Assembly (NCBI GenBank): GCA_050742155.1
Contig: JBOGFC010000199.1
Coordinates: forward strand, 1-16,788
Direction of reading: 5' to 3'
Source of the DNA: JBOGFC01 sp050742155
Lineage (GTDB): Bacteria > Actinomycetota > Acidimicrobiia > Spongiisociales > JALYHC01
DNA length: 16,788 nt
The notes below the pieces were generated by a model. It saw only the letters and a list, made by a program, of their open reading frames with translations, was not told where the DNA came from and made no database searches. The position numbers were made by a program, and so were the translations under genes. Positions 7,126 to 14,715 of the stretch are shown here, piece by piece (the stretch's first letter is position 1; every line of letters begins with the position of its first letter).

Positions 7126-7959
7126 ATGAGAAAGAGCGCTGGGAGCCTGATCGTCTTGGCCGCCTCGCTGGCCTTGCTGGCCTCGGCCTGTGCCCAGCCG
7201 GCCGACGAAGCGGGCCCGGCCACCACCGCCGCCATGGCCGAGGTCTCGACCATCACGGAAGGGGTGCTGACGATCGGCTCCGACATCCCCTTCCCGCCCT
7301 TCGAGTTCGAGGAAGGAGGCCAGCTGACCGGGTACGACGTGGAGCTGGCCGAAGAGATCGCCGCCCGGCTGGGGCTGGAGCCCTCCTGGGTGGATACGGC
7401 CTTCGACACCATCTTCACTCAGCTGGCCGCCGGGCAGTTCGACATGGTGGCTTCGGCCACCACCATCACCGAGGAGCGGCAGCAGACCGTCGACTTCTCC
7501 ATTCCCTACTACCGAGCCCAGCAGGCCCTGACGGTCAACAGTGAGGAGACTCCCGATATCCAGGCGGTGGAGGACCTGGGCGAGGGGCACAGTGTGGCCG
7601 TGCAGACCGGCACCACCGGCGAGATCTGGGCTCAAGAGAACCTGGCCCCCAACGGCGTGGAGGTGCGCTCCTTCCCCGAGGCTGCCGACACCTTCACCGC
7701 CCTGGAGGCCGGCCAGGTGACCGCCGTGATATTCGACGAGCCGGCCGCGGTCGACGCCGCCGCGGAGCGGCCCTCACTGGCGGTGGTGGACACCATCGAC
7801 ATCGACGAGGAGTACGGCTTCCCGGTCAATCCGGAGAACGACGAGCTCCTGGATGCGGTCAACCAGGCCTTGCAGGCCATGATCGACGACGGGACCTACC
7901 AGGAGATCTACACCAAGTACTTCCCCGAGGCGCCGGCCGGGAGCGTGGCCGAAGGCTGA
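7126..7959 (+). CDS. Polar amino-acid ABC transporter substrate-binding lipoprotein
   Basis: This 277-residue protein has a lipoprotein signal peptide (K3, hydrophobic 8-19, LASAC with Cys22), a short linker and an SBP_bac_3 domain from about residue 45 to 265. Family features are VLTIGSDIPFPPFEF (47-61), the LTGYDVELAEEIAARLG block (67-83), and TTITEERQQTVDFSIPYY (112-129), where Arg118 is expected to hold the ligand carboxylate. It resembles glutamine/polar amino-acid binders and is clearly distinct from the larger AapJ-type protein in the neighbouring operon. The ATG at 7126 follows an excellent AAGGAGGTG with an 8-base spacer. It is the first gene of a binding-protein, permease, ATPase operon; a strong hairpin separates it from the permease. 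The exact ligand cannot be assigned. Confidence 0.93.
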   Translation: MRKSAGSLIVLAASLALLASACAQPADEAGPATTAAMAEVSTITEGVLTIGSDIPFPPFEFEEGGQLTGYDVELAEEIAARLGLEPSWVDTAFDTIFTQLAAGQFDMVASATTITEERQQTVDFSIPYYRAQQALTVNSEETPDIQAVEDLGEGHSVAVQTGTTGEIWAQENLAPNGVEVRSFPEAADTFTALEAGQVTAVIFDEPAAVDAAAERPSLAVVDTIDIDEEYGFPVNPENDELLDAVNQALQAMIDDGTYQEIYTKYFPEAPAGSVAEG

Positions 7960-7978
7960 TCAACCTCCCTTCCCGGTC

Positions 7979-8009
7979 GAGGGCCCACGCGTCTGTAGCG
8001 TGGGCCCTC
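7979..8009 (+). terminator. Strong hairpin after the binding-protein gene (attenuator-like)
   Basis: A perfect 12-bp stem, GAGGGCCCACGC (7979-7990) with GCGTGGGCCCTC (7998-8009), encloses a 7-base loop. Only a short mixed tail (TTCATAT) follows instead of a T-run. It begins 19 bases after the binding-protein stop and ends 20 bases before the permease start, whose ribosome binding site follows directly. The stem is seen in the sequence. Partial termination or protection of the upstream mRNA, giving more binding protein than permease, is the inferred role. Confidence 0.65.
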
Positions 8010-8029
8010 TTCATATGGGAGGAGGAGCC

Positions 8030-9124
8030 ATGGAACGAGTGGACAGCCTTTACGAGCCGCACCTCGAGCGGGAGCGCCCGGAACGAGGGGTCAGGGAGTT
8101 CCTGGCGGAGCAGACCCCCCTGTCGCTGGTGGGGGCCGTGCTGGGCGCCCTATCGCTGGCAGGGGTTGTGGTGGGGACCCTGGCGGTCATCACCGCCCAT
8201 GGGTGGGTGCCCTCGGCCCGCATCGCCCAAGCGATCCAAAGCGACGTCCAGGGGACTCTGCTGGTGGTGTGGCTCGTGCTGGGCTTGGCGGCCGTGCTGG
8301 TCGGCTGGCGAAGCTACCAGCGGATGCCGACCAAGGCGGCCCGAGAGGCGGCGGTGGGTGGGGCGGTGCTGGGCCTTCAGGCAGTGCTCCTGGCAGTCCT
8401 GCTGCTCTGGTTCCGGGGGGGCAACGTGTCGGTCTTCTCGCGGCAATACTTCGAGTTCCAGATCGTCGCCGAGTTTCTGCCGCGCTTCTTCCGAGCGGCC
8501 CTCAATACGGTCATCCTGGCCCTGGGCGGGGAAGGGCTGGGGATCGCCCTGGGGCTGGTGCTGGCGATCTTCGTTCTCTCCCGAAGGCCCTTGGTGCGGG
8601 CGCCGGCCCGTGCCTACATCAACTTCTTTCGGGGAACCCCCCTCTTCTGGCAGCTCAACTTCGGCTGGCTGGGAATCGTCCTGGCCCTCGGCCTGGACAT
8701 CAGCGCTTACCAGGCAGCCATCATCATCCTCGGGCTCAACGCCGGGGCCTACTCGGCGGAGATCTTCAGGGCCGGTATCCAGTCCATCGAGAAGGGACAG
8801 TTCGAGGCGGCCCGCTCTCTGGGCATGAGCTACATGAAGGCCCTTCGGTACGTGATCCTGCCGCAGGGCTTCCGCCGGGTGATTCCTCCCCTGACCAACG
8901 AGTTCGTCATCCTCATCAAGGACACCTCGCTGGTCATCTTCCTGGGGCTCACCCTCAGCCAGAAGGAGCTTCTCGGCACGGCTCGGGACCTCTACGCCGC
9001 CACCTTCAACGCCACCCCGTGGCTGGCGGCGGCGGCCGGGTACCTCATCATCACTCTCCCTATGATCCGGTTGGTGACCATGCTCGAGCGGCGGCTGCGC
9101 AGCGGCATGACGATCGTCGGGTAG
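8030..9124 (+). CDS. Polar amino-acid ABC transporter permease with N-terminal membrane extension
   Basis: This 364-residue membrane protein carries a HisM/GlnP-type permease core from about residue 150 to 355, including FFRGTPLFWQLNF (199-211) and an EAA-type loop at about 259-282 (EAARSLGMSYMKALRY then LPQGF) that docks the ATPase. Before the core lie about 130 residues with three predicted membrane spans (32-54, 75-93, 109-128), which ordinary GlnP subunits of about 220 residues lack. One permease gene is present, so it probably works as a homodimer. The frame is open from a GTG at 8000, but that lies inside the hairpin; the ATG at 8030 has GGGAGGAGGAG just upstream. The ATPase gene begins 8 bases after its stop. 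Confidence 0.92.
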   Translation: MERVDSLYEPHLERERPERGVREFLAEQTPLSLVGAVLGALSLAGVVVGTLAVITAHGWVPSARIAQAIQSDVQGTLLVVWLVLGLAAVLVGWRSYQRMPTKAAREAAVGGAVLGLQAVLLAVLLLWFRGGNVSVFSRQYFEFQIVAEFLPRFFRAALNTVILALGGEGLGIALGLVLAIFVLSRRPLVRAPARAYINFFRGTPLFWQLNFGWLGIVLALGLDISAYQAAIIILGLNAGAYSAEIFRAGIQSIEKGQFEAARSLGMSYMKALRYVILPQGFRRVIPPLTNEFVILIKDTSLVIFLGLTLSQKELLGTARDLYAATFNATPWLAAAAGYLIITLPMIRLVTMLERRLRSGMTIVG

Positions 9125-9132
9125 GAACTGGC

Positions 9133-9873
9133 ATGAACGAAGACGGATCCCTCCTCCAGCTGCAAGGGATCCACAAGTGGTTCGGGGACCTCCACGTCTT
9201 GCGTGGAATCGACCTGGACATCGACCCCCGCGAGGTGATGGTGGTCATCGGCCCCTCCGGGTCCGGCAAGTCCACCCTGCTCCGCACCATGAACATGCTC
9301 GAGGAGCCCACGCTGGGCCGGGTGGTGTTCGACGGACGGGAGCTCACCGACATCCGCGTCGACCTCGACCGGGCCCGTACCGAGATCGGCATGGTGTTCC
9401 AGTCCTTCAACCTCTTCCCCCACAAGACGGCCCTCGGCAATATCACCCTGGCCCTCGAGAAGGTGCTGGGGCTGTCCGGGGGAGAGTCCCGGCGGCGAGC
9501 CCTCGAGCAGCTCCGCCATGTCGGCCTGGAGCACAAGGCGGATTCCTATCCGTCGCAACTCTCGGGGGGACAACAGCAGCGGGTGGCCATCGCCCGGGCG
9601 CTGGCCATGAGTCCCAAGCTGATGCTGTTCGATGAGGTGACCTCTGCCCTGGATCCCGAGCTCATCAAGGAGGTGCTGGATGTCATGAAGAACCTCGCCG
9701 CGGAGGGAATGACCATGGTGGTGGTCACCCACGAGATGGGCTTCGCCCGGGAGGTGGGGACCCGGATGATCTTCATGGACCACGGGTTGATCGTCGAGGA
9801 GGGCAAGCCGCGGGAGGTGTTCAACGATCCCCAGCACCCCCGAACGCAAGCCTTCCTGTCCCAGATCTTGTAG
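9133..9873 (+). CDS. glnQ: Polar amino-acid ABC transporter ATP-binding protein (GlnQ family)
   Basis: This 246-residue ATPase has Walker A GPSGSGKST (40-48), Q-loop Gln90, signature LSGGQQQR (143-150), Walker B LMLFDE (163-168) with Glu168, and switch His200. These are the same positions as in the aap-operon ATPase, which is also 246 residues, so the two are collinear paralogues. The residue after the catalytic glutamate is Val169 (DEVTSALD) where the aap copy has Pro; this variant is common in GlnQ proteins. The ATG at 9133 lies 8 bases after the permease stop, with AGGA as a modest ribosome binding site. It is the final gene of the operon and converges on hemE, with a 52-base gap filled by a palindromic repeat. 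Confidence 0.94.
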   Translation: MNEDGSLLQLQGIHKWFGDLHVLRGIDLDIDPREVMVVIGPSGSGKSTLLRTMNMLEEPTLGRVVFDGRELTDIRVDLDRARTEIGMVFQSFNLFPHKTALGNITLALEKVLGLSGGESRRRALEQLRHVGLEHKADSYPSQLSGGQQQRVAIARALAMSPKLMLFDEVTSALDPELIKEVLDVMKNLAAEGMTMVVVTHEMGFAREVGTRMIFMDHGLIVEEGKPREVFNDPQHPRTQAFLSQIL

Positions 9874-9889
9874 GGCGGCATCGCGCTCT

Positions 9890-9926
9890 ACTCCCACCCC
9901 CTCTGAGGGAGGGTTGGGGAGGGAAC
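9890..9926 (+). repeat. Short interspersed C/G-rich palindromic repeat, copy 2
   Basis: This is the second copy of the repeat at 6443-6480, in the opposite orientation within the window. It consists of a C-rich arm (ACTCCCACCCCCTCTG) and a G-rich arm (GGGAGGGTTGGGGAGGG) that can fold into an imperfect hairpin. It lies between the convergent ends of the second transporter ATPase gene (stop at 9873) and hemE (stop at 9926-9928), where a bidirectional terminator or mRNA 3'-end protector would be expected. No T-run is visible on either side. Confidence 0.6.
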
Positions 9927-10915
9927 TACCCGTCCCGCAGCGCCTCGACCAGTGCGCTCACATTCTCCGGCGGCGTGTCCTTGTGGACGCCGTGGCCGAG
10001 ATTGAAGACGTGCCCCGGCCGTCCGGCCGCCTGCTCCAGCACCTCCTCGACCGCCGCACGGATCCGGGCGGGGCTGGTGAGCAGCACGGCCGGGTCCAGA
10101 TTGCCCTGGATGCCTCGCTCCAGGCCGATCATGTTCCAGGCCTCCCCGAGCGCCATCCGCCAATCGACCCCGTAGCAGTCGGCCCCGGTGGCCGGCAACA
10201 GGTCCAGGGCGTGCTCCACTCGAGGAGCGAAGTAGATGGTGGGGGCGGTTATCGATCCCAGCACCTCCAGGGCGGCGGGGAGGGCAAGGCGAGCGATCTG
10301 ATCGCGCGAGAGGAGCCCCGCCCAGGAGTCGAAGAGCTGCACGACGTCGGCCCCCGCCTCCACCTGGGCCGTCAGATAGACCTGCATCGATCGGGCGAGC
10401 ACCGACAGAGCCTCCCGCGCCAGGAGGGGGGACTCGTGCAGCGCTCGCCGCAGGGCGGCGAAGTCCTTGCTGCCTCCCCCTTCCAGCAGGTAGGCGAGCA
10501 GGGTCACCGGGGCCCCGGCGAAGCCGATCACCGCCACCTCCTCGGGCAGCTCCTGGCGGACCTTCTGGATGGTCTCCGACACGAACGAGACATGATCCGG
10601 CTCCAACGGGGAGAGGCCGGCTACCTGCTGCAGGGACATGGGCGGCAGCTGGGGCCCGGGATCGAACTCCACCTCCACTCCCATGGCCTCCAGAGGAGTC
10701 ATGATGTCCGAGAAGAGAATGGCCCCGTCGAGCTCAAAGCGGCGCATCGGCTGGACGGTCAGCTCGGCTGCCAGCTTGGGGTTCTGTATGGCTTCCCAGA
10801 AGCCGTGACGCTCTCGGACCTCTCGGTACTCCGGCAGATAGCGGCCGGCCTGCCGCATCAGCCAAACCGGAGGCCTATCGAGCGGTATCCGGTTGAGGGC
10901 GTCCAGCAGCCTCAC
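9926..10915 (-). CDS. hemE: Uroporphyrinogen decarboxylase
   Basis: This 329-residue cytoplasmic enzyme removes four acetate carboxyl groups from uroporphyrinogen III to give coproporphyrinogen III. The family signature PVWLMRQAGRYLPEYR (16-31) holds the active-site arginines 21 and 25; Asp70 in ILFSDIMTP is the expected pyrrole-binding aspartate. GFAGAPVTLLAYLLEGGGSKDF, YGVDWRMALG and the C-terminal FNLGHGVHKDTPPENV are all present. The length is slightly short compared with usual 340-355-residue homologues but the fold appears complete. The start is a GTG at 10915 that overlaps the hemL stop as GTGA. It is the last gene of the hem operon in this window; later haem-pathway genes are not here. 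Confidence 0.96.
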   Translation of the reverse strand: MRLLDALNRIPLDRPPVWLMRQAGRYLPEYREVRERHGFWEAIQNPKLAAELTVQPMRRFELDGAILFSDIMTPLEAMGVEVEFDPGPQLPPMSLQQVAGLSPLEPDHVSFVSETIQKVRQELPEEVAVIGFAGAPVTLLAYLLEGGGSKDFAALRRALHESPLLAREALSVLARSMQVYLTAQVEAGADVVQLFDSWAGLLSRDQIARLALPAALEVLGSITAPTIYFAPRVEHALDLLPATGADCYGVDWRMALGEAWNMIGLERGIQGNLDPAVLLTSPARIRAAVEEVLEQAAGRPGHVFNLGHGVHKDTPPENVSALVEALRDG

Positions 10916-12198
10916 GGGAGGCCGGCCTCCGCGATGGCCTCCTCCAGCTTCTCGGTGGCCTCCTCGAGCTCGCTCCCGAGGTGAGCCTCCATGAGGAACC
11001 CCGCTTCGAAAGGAGAGGGGGCCAGCAGCACCCCCCGGCGGTAGGCGGCCTGGAAGAAGCGGCCAAAGGCCTCCCGATCGGTCGAGGAGGCATCTTGCCA
11101 GCTCCGCACCTCCTTCACTCCCAAGGAGATCCCGAACAAGCCGCCCATCTGGTAGACAACCCCGGCCAGGCCGATGCCGCGCAAGGCCTCCTCCAGCCGG
11201 GCGCGCAGTCTGGCCCCGGCCCGGTCCAGATCGTCGTGGAGGCCGGGGTGCTCTTCCAGGTAGCGCAGGGTGGCCAGCCCGGCCGCCACGGCCAGCGGGT
11301 TCCCGGCCAGGGTGCCGGCCTGGTAGACGGGGCCCTCAGGGGAGACCAGGCGCATCAGGTCGGCCCGCCCCCCATAAGCGGCCGCCGGGGTCCCTCCGCC
11401 GAGCACCTTGCCCAGGGTGGTCAGGTCGGGGCGCACGCCGTAGACGGCCTGGGCCCCGCCGGCCGCCACCCGGAACCCGGTGATCACCTCGTCGAAGATG
11501 AGCAAAGCCCCGTGCCGGTCGCAGAGCCGGCGCAACCCGGGCAGGAAGTCGGGGTCGGGGAGCACCATCCCCATGTTGCCGGCCACCGGCTCGACGATCA
11601 CCCCCGCCACGCGGTTTGCTTCCAGGAGCGCCTCCGCGCTCGGCAGGTCGTTGTAACGAGCCACCAGGGTGTCGGCCGCCGTGCCGGCAGGGACGCCGGG
11701 GCTGTCGGGCTCGCCGAAGGTGGCCGGGCCGCTCCCCGCTCTGACGAGGAAGCCGTCGGCGTGACCGTGGTAGCAGCCCTCGAACTTGACGATGGCCGCC
11801 GCGCCGGTGGCCGCTCGAGCGAGGCGGACCGCCGAGGCGGTGGCTTCGGTCCCGCTCGAGACCATGCGCATCACCTCCACCGACGGCATCACCCGGCCGA
11901 CGACCTCGGCCAGCTCCACCTCGCCGGGCGTGGGGAGCCCGAATGACGTACCCCGCTCCGCCGCTCTCCGGACCGCCTCCACGACCACCGGATGGGCGTG
12001 GCCGAGGATCAAGGCACCCCAGGAAGCGATGAAGTCGATCAGCTCTCGGCCGTCGACGGTCCGCAACCGGGCTCCCCGGCCCTCGACCACGAACGGGGGA
12101 TCTCCGCCCACGGCCCGGAAGGCCCGTACCGGCGAGTTCACACCTCCGGGCATCACCCGTCGGGCCCGCTCGTACCAGCCTCCCCCGCTCGGGGTCAC
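10912..12198 (-). CDS. hemL: Glutamate-1-semialdehyde 2,1-aminomutase
   Basis: This 428-residue PLP enzyme converts glutamate-1-semialdehyde to 5-aminolevulinate, the second step of the C5 route. Markers are MPGGVNSPVRAF (16-27), SSGTEA (114-119) for phosphate binding, GCYHGHADGFL (141-151), the cofactor aspartate in IFDEVITGFR (234-243), and Lys264 in TLGKVLGGGTP as the Schiff-base lysine. Length equals the usual 425-435. The frame remains open upstream to 12822, but that extra part is hemB in another frame. The GTG at 12198 is chosen because it overlaps the hemB stop as GTGA and leaves the exact family N-terminus. Together with hemA it shows that 5-aminolevulinate is made from glutamyl-tRNA and not from glycine and succinyl-CoA. 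Confidence 0.96.
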   Translation of the reverse strand: MTPSGGGWYERARRVMPGGVNSPVRAFRAVGGDPPFVVEGRGARLRTVDGRELIDFIASWGALILGHAHPVVVEAVRRAAERGTSFGLPTPGEVELAEVVGRVMPSVEVMRMVSSGTEATASAVRLARAATGAAAIVKFEGCYHGHADGFLVRAGSGPATFGEPDSPGVPAGTAADTLVARYNDLPSAEALLEANRVAGVIVEPVAGNMGMVLPDPDFLPGLRRLCDRHGALLIFDEVITGFRVAAGGAQAVYGVRPDLTTLGKVLGGGTPAAAYGGRADLMRLVSPEGPVYQAGTLAGNPLAVAAGLATLRYLEEHPGLHDDLDRAGARLRARLEEALRGIGLAGVVYQMGGLFGISLGVKEVRSWQDASSTDREAFGRFFQAAYRRGVLLAPSPFEAGFLMEAHLGSELEEATEKLEEAIAEAGLP

Positions 12199-13169
12199 CT
12201 CAGCTCCTCGGCGGCCTCCAGGGCGAAGTACGTGATGATGATGTCCGCTCCGGCCCGAGCGATCCCGGTCAGCGACTCCAGCATCGCCAGCCGCCCGTCC
12301 ACCCACCCGTTGGCGGCCGCCGCCCGGACCATGGCGTACTCCCCGGACACTTGGTAGGCAGCCAGCGGCACGTCCACCCGATCGCGGAGGTCGCGCAAGA
12401 TGTCCAGGTAAGGCCCGGCCGGCTTGACCATCAGGAGGTCGGCTCCCTCCTCGAGGTCGAGGGCCGCCTCCCGGCGGGCCTCCCGGGCGTTGGGTGGGTC
12501 CATCTGGTAAGAGCGGCGGTCCCCGAAGGCCGGGGCGGACTGGGCCGCCTCCCGGAAGGGCCCGTAGAAGGCCGAGGCGTACTTGACCGCGTAGGAGCAG
12601 ATGGCGATGTCCTGGTGGCCGGCCTGGTCCAGGGCGGTCCGCACCGCCGCCACCCGACCATCCATCATGTCGGAGGGCGCTACGAAATCGACCCCGGCCG
12701 CCGCGTAGGCCACCGCCGCCTTGCCCAGCAGGGGAAGGGTGGCGTCGTTGTCGACCGTCTCCCCCCGTAGGGGACCGCAGTGGCCGTGGCTGGTGTACTC
12801 GCACAGGCAGACGTCGGCCCATCGCACCAGCTCCGGGACCTCGGCGGCCACCGCCCTGATGGCCTGGGGCACCGGGCCTTCGGGATCCCAGGCGGAGGAG
12901 CCCACCTCGTCCTTGTCTTCGGGGATGCCGAAGAAGAGCAGCCCGCCCACCCCTCGAGCGGCCGCCTCCTTGGCCAGCACCGTCACCTGGTCCACCGAGA
13001 GCCGGGCGTGCCCGGGCAGGGAGGAGATATCGGCCCGGACACCCTCTCCCGGCACCACGAAGACCGGGAGCACCAACCGGGCCGGATCCAGCCTGGTCTC
13101 GGCCACCAGGCGGCGCACCTCCGGTCGGGTGCGGAGCCGGCGAGGACGGACGACGGGGAACTCGCTCAT
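12195..13169 (-). CDS. hemB: Porphobilinogen synthase (5-aminolevulinate dehydratase)
   Basis: This 324-residue enzyme condenses two 5-aminolevulinate molecules into porphobilinogen. The Schiff-base lysines are Lys196 in YAVKYASAFYGPF and Lys249 in MVKPAGPYLD. Cys121, Cys123 and Cys131 in DVCLCEYTSHGHCG form the three-cysteine site of zinc-dependent enzymes, unlike the aspartate-rich magnesium type. Other conserved blocks are VDFVAPSDMMDGRV (160-173) and YQVSGEYAM (272-280). The ATG at 13169 overlaps the hemD stop as ATGA, and its own stop overlaps the hemL start. Length is the family norm. Confidence 0.97.
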   Translation of the reverse strand: MSEFPVVRPRRLRTRPEVRRLVAETRLDPARLVLPVFVVPGEGVRADISSLPGHARLSVDQVTVLAKEAAARGVGGLLFFGIPEDKDEVGSSAWDPEGPVPQAIRAVAAEVPELVRWADVCLCEYTSHGHCGPLRGETVDNDATLPLLGKAAVAYAAAGVDFVAPSDMMDGRVAAVRTALDQAGHQDIAICSYAVKYASAFYGPFREAAQSAPAFGDRRSYQMDPPNAREARREAALDLEEGADLLMVKPAGPYLDILRDLRDRVDVPLAAYQVSGEYAMVRAAAANGWVDGRLAMLESLTGIARAGADIIITYFALEAAEELR

Positions 13170-13858
13170 GTTGCCTCCTCGAGATGTCGAGCCAGCTCTC
13201 GGGCCAGAGACTCGAAGCTGGGGGGGAAAGCCACGACGTCTGGGGCCCTGTCTCGGGCCTCCAGCGCCGCCGCAGTGGTGGGGCCGATCGCTCCCACCAC
13301 CAGTCCGGTCAGGGAGCGGGTCATCGTCCAGCCCTGCACCGCGGACGGAGAGGCGAAGGCGGCCCCATCCACCGGGTCGCCGGCCGGCCCGATGGGAGCA
13401 GTGCGATAGATGGGTAGGGCGACCACCCGGCCGGCTCTGGCCTGCAAGGCCGTCAGCACGCCGCGGTCGGTCCCATCGGCGTGGGGGTAGGCGACTGTCT
13501 TGCCTGCCAGGTCGAGCATGCCGATCAGCCGGGCTGCTCCCCCGGTTCCGCTCGCCACGACCCGCCCACCCCTCGACCTTGCCCGCTCGGCCGTGCCGCC
13601 GCCCACCGCGGCGACCTCGGTCCGAGGGAACCCGGCCTCCGGCCAGAGAATCTCTATGGAGCGCATCGAGGTGAGGAGCAACAGGTCGGCCCGCTCGGCG
13701 GCCTCCCTCGCCCTGCGCAGCACAGCCGAACTGGCCTCTTCCACCCGGATGCAGGGGAGCTCAACCGGCTCCAGCCCTTCACCGGTCAGCGCGGCGGCCA
13801 GCGCCCCGGCCCGGTCGGCCGCCGTGGTGACCGCCACCCGCCGTCGCCCGGGCCTCAT
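13166..13858 (-). CDS. hemD: Uroporphyrinogen-III synthase
   Basis: This 230-residue protein fits HemD, which closes hydroxymethylbilane with inversion of ring D to give uroporphyrinogen III. HemD sequences diverge strongly, so identification rests on weak motifs plus position between hemC and hemB. Visible features are an N-terminal RVAVTTAADRAGAL strand-turn, LPCIRVEE, DLLLLTSMRSIEIL, a central AYPHADGTDRG, AFASPSAV and VGAIGPTTAAAL, which follow the two-domain fold. The ATG at 13858 overlaps the hemC stop as ATGA. It is not fused to a methyltransferase or to hemC, as happens in some bacteria. Confidence 0.9.
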   Translation of the reverse strand: MRPGRRRVAVTTAADRAGALAAALTGEGLEPVELPCIRVEEASSAVLRRAREAAERADLLLLTSMRSIEILWPEAGFPRTEVAAVGGGTAERARSRGGRVVASGTGGAARLIGMLDLAGKTVAYPHADGTDRGVLTALQARAGRVVALPIYRTAPIGPAGDPVDGAAFASPSAVQGWTMTRSLTGLVVGAIGPTTAAALEARDRAPDVVAFPPSFESLARELARHLEEAT

Positions 13859-14715
13859 ACGCCGAGCCGGCGGCGGGCCGCCTCCACCACGTGGTCGGGA
13901 TGCGACCCCTCGGTGACCGTCCGGCGACCTCCCCGCTCGTCCTCTACGAAGGCCGTCAGCCGGATCCGCCCGCCGACATCCTCGGCCAGAGCACCCAGCG
14001 CCGCCCGGCAGCCTGCCCCGGTCTCGGCCAGCAGGCGGCGCTCGACCTCCACGAGCGTGCGGAGCTTCCCGTCGTCGATGCCCGCCACCAGGTCGGCGGC
14101 CGGGCCCTCCCGGCGAGTCTCCACGGCCAGGACTCCTTGCCCGGGCGCCGGCACCATGTCCTCGAGGGAGAAACGGTGCGCGATCACCTCCTCACGGCCC
14201 AGGCGAATCAGCCCCGCTTCCGCCAGGACGGCCGCCTCCGCCTCCCCCTCTCGGATCTTGCGGAGCCGGGTCTCCACGTTGCCGCGCAGCTCCACTGCCT
14301 TGAGGTCCGGACGCAAGGCGAGCAGCTGGGCGATTCGCCGCGGGCTCCCGGTGCCCACCCGGGCCCCCGGCGCAAGCGCGGCGAGGTCCGCTCCGACCAA
14401 CACGTCGAATGGTGATGCCCGCTCGGGGTAGGCGGCCACCACCAGCTCTGCAGGCCCGGCCGTGGGAAGGTCCTTGCAGGAGTGAACGGCCGCCTCGGCC
14501 CGGCCCTCGACGATCGCCGCTTGGAGCGAGCGCACGAAGGCGCCCACCTCGGTCAACTCCACCACCGGCGCGTGGGGGTCTTGGTCGCCCGACGACTCCA
14601 CCGGCACCAGTCGCACTCGGAGGCCCCGGTGCAAAGCTTCCAGCCTCCCGGCCACCAGCTCGGCCTGTGCCGTGGCCAAACGAGAGCGACGCGTCGCCAG
14701 GCGCAGCTCAGTCAT
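13855..14715 (-). CDS. hemC: Hydroxymethylbilane synthase (porphobilinogen deaminase)
   Basis: This 286-residue enzyme joins four porphobilinogen units into hydroxymethylbilane. The N-terminal RLATRRSRLATAQA (5-18), AVHSCKDLPT with catalytic Asp82, TGSPRR (122-127), ELRGNVETRL (142-151) and Cys236 in ETGAGCRAALG, which carries the dipyrromethane cofactor, are all present. The C-terminal domain is a little shorter than in the roughly 310-residue E. coli enzyme. The ATG at 14715 lies inside the end of hemA with an 8-base overlap (ATGACTGA), and its stop overlaps the hemD start, pointing to translational coupling. Confidence 0.96.
   Translation of the reverse strand: MTELRLATRRSRLATAQAELVAGRLEALHRGLRVRLVPVESSGDQDPHAPVVELTEVGAFVRSLQAAIVEGRAEAAVHSCKDLPTAGPAELVVAAYPERASPFDVLVGADLAALAPGARVGTGSPRRIAQLLALRPDLKAVELRGNVETRLRKIREGEAEAAVLAEAGLIRLGREEVIAHRFSLEDMVPAPGQGVLAVETRREGPAADLVAGIDDGKLRTLVEVERRLLAETGAGCRAALGALAEDVGGRIRLTAFVEDERGGRRTVTEGSHPDHVVEAARRRLGV

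Noticed and set aside
7968..7976. CAACCTCCCTTCCC near 7970 as a third copy of the interspersed repeat
   Set aside because: Only a short C-rich part matches, without the G-rich arm or the CTCTG core.
9637..9642. Val in place of Pro after the catalytic Glu in the second ATPase (DEVTSALD)
   Set aside because: This variant is frequent in functional GlnQ-type ATPases, so it does not suggest a defective enzyme.
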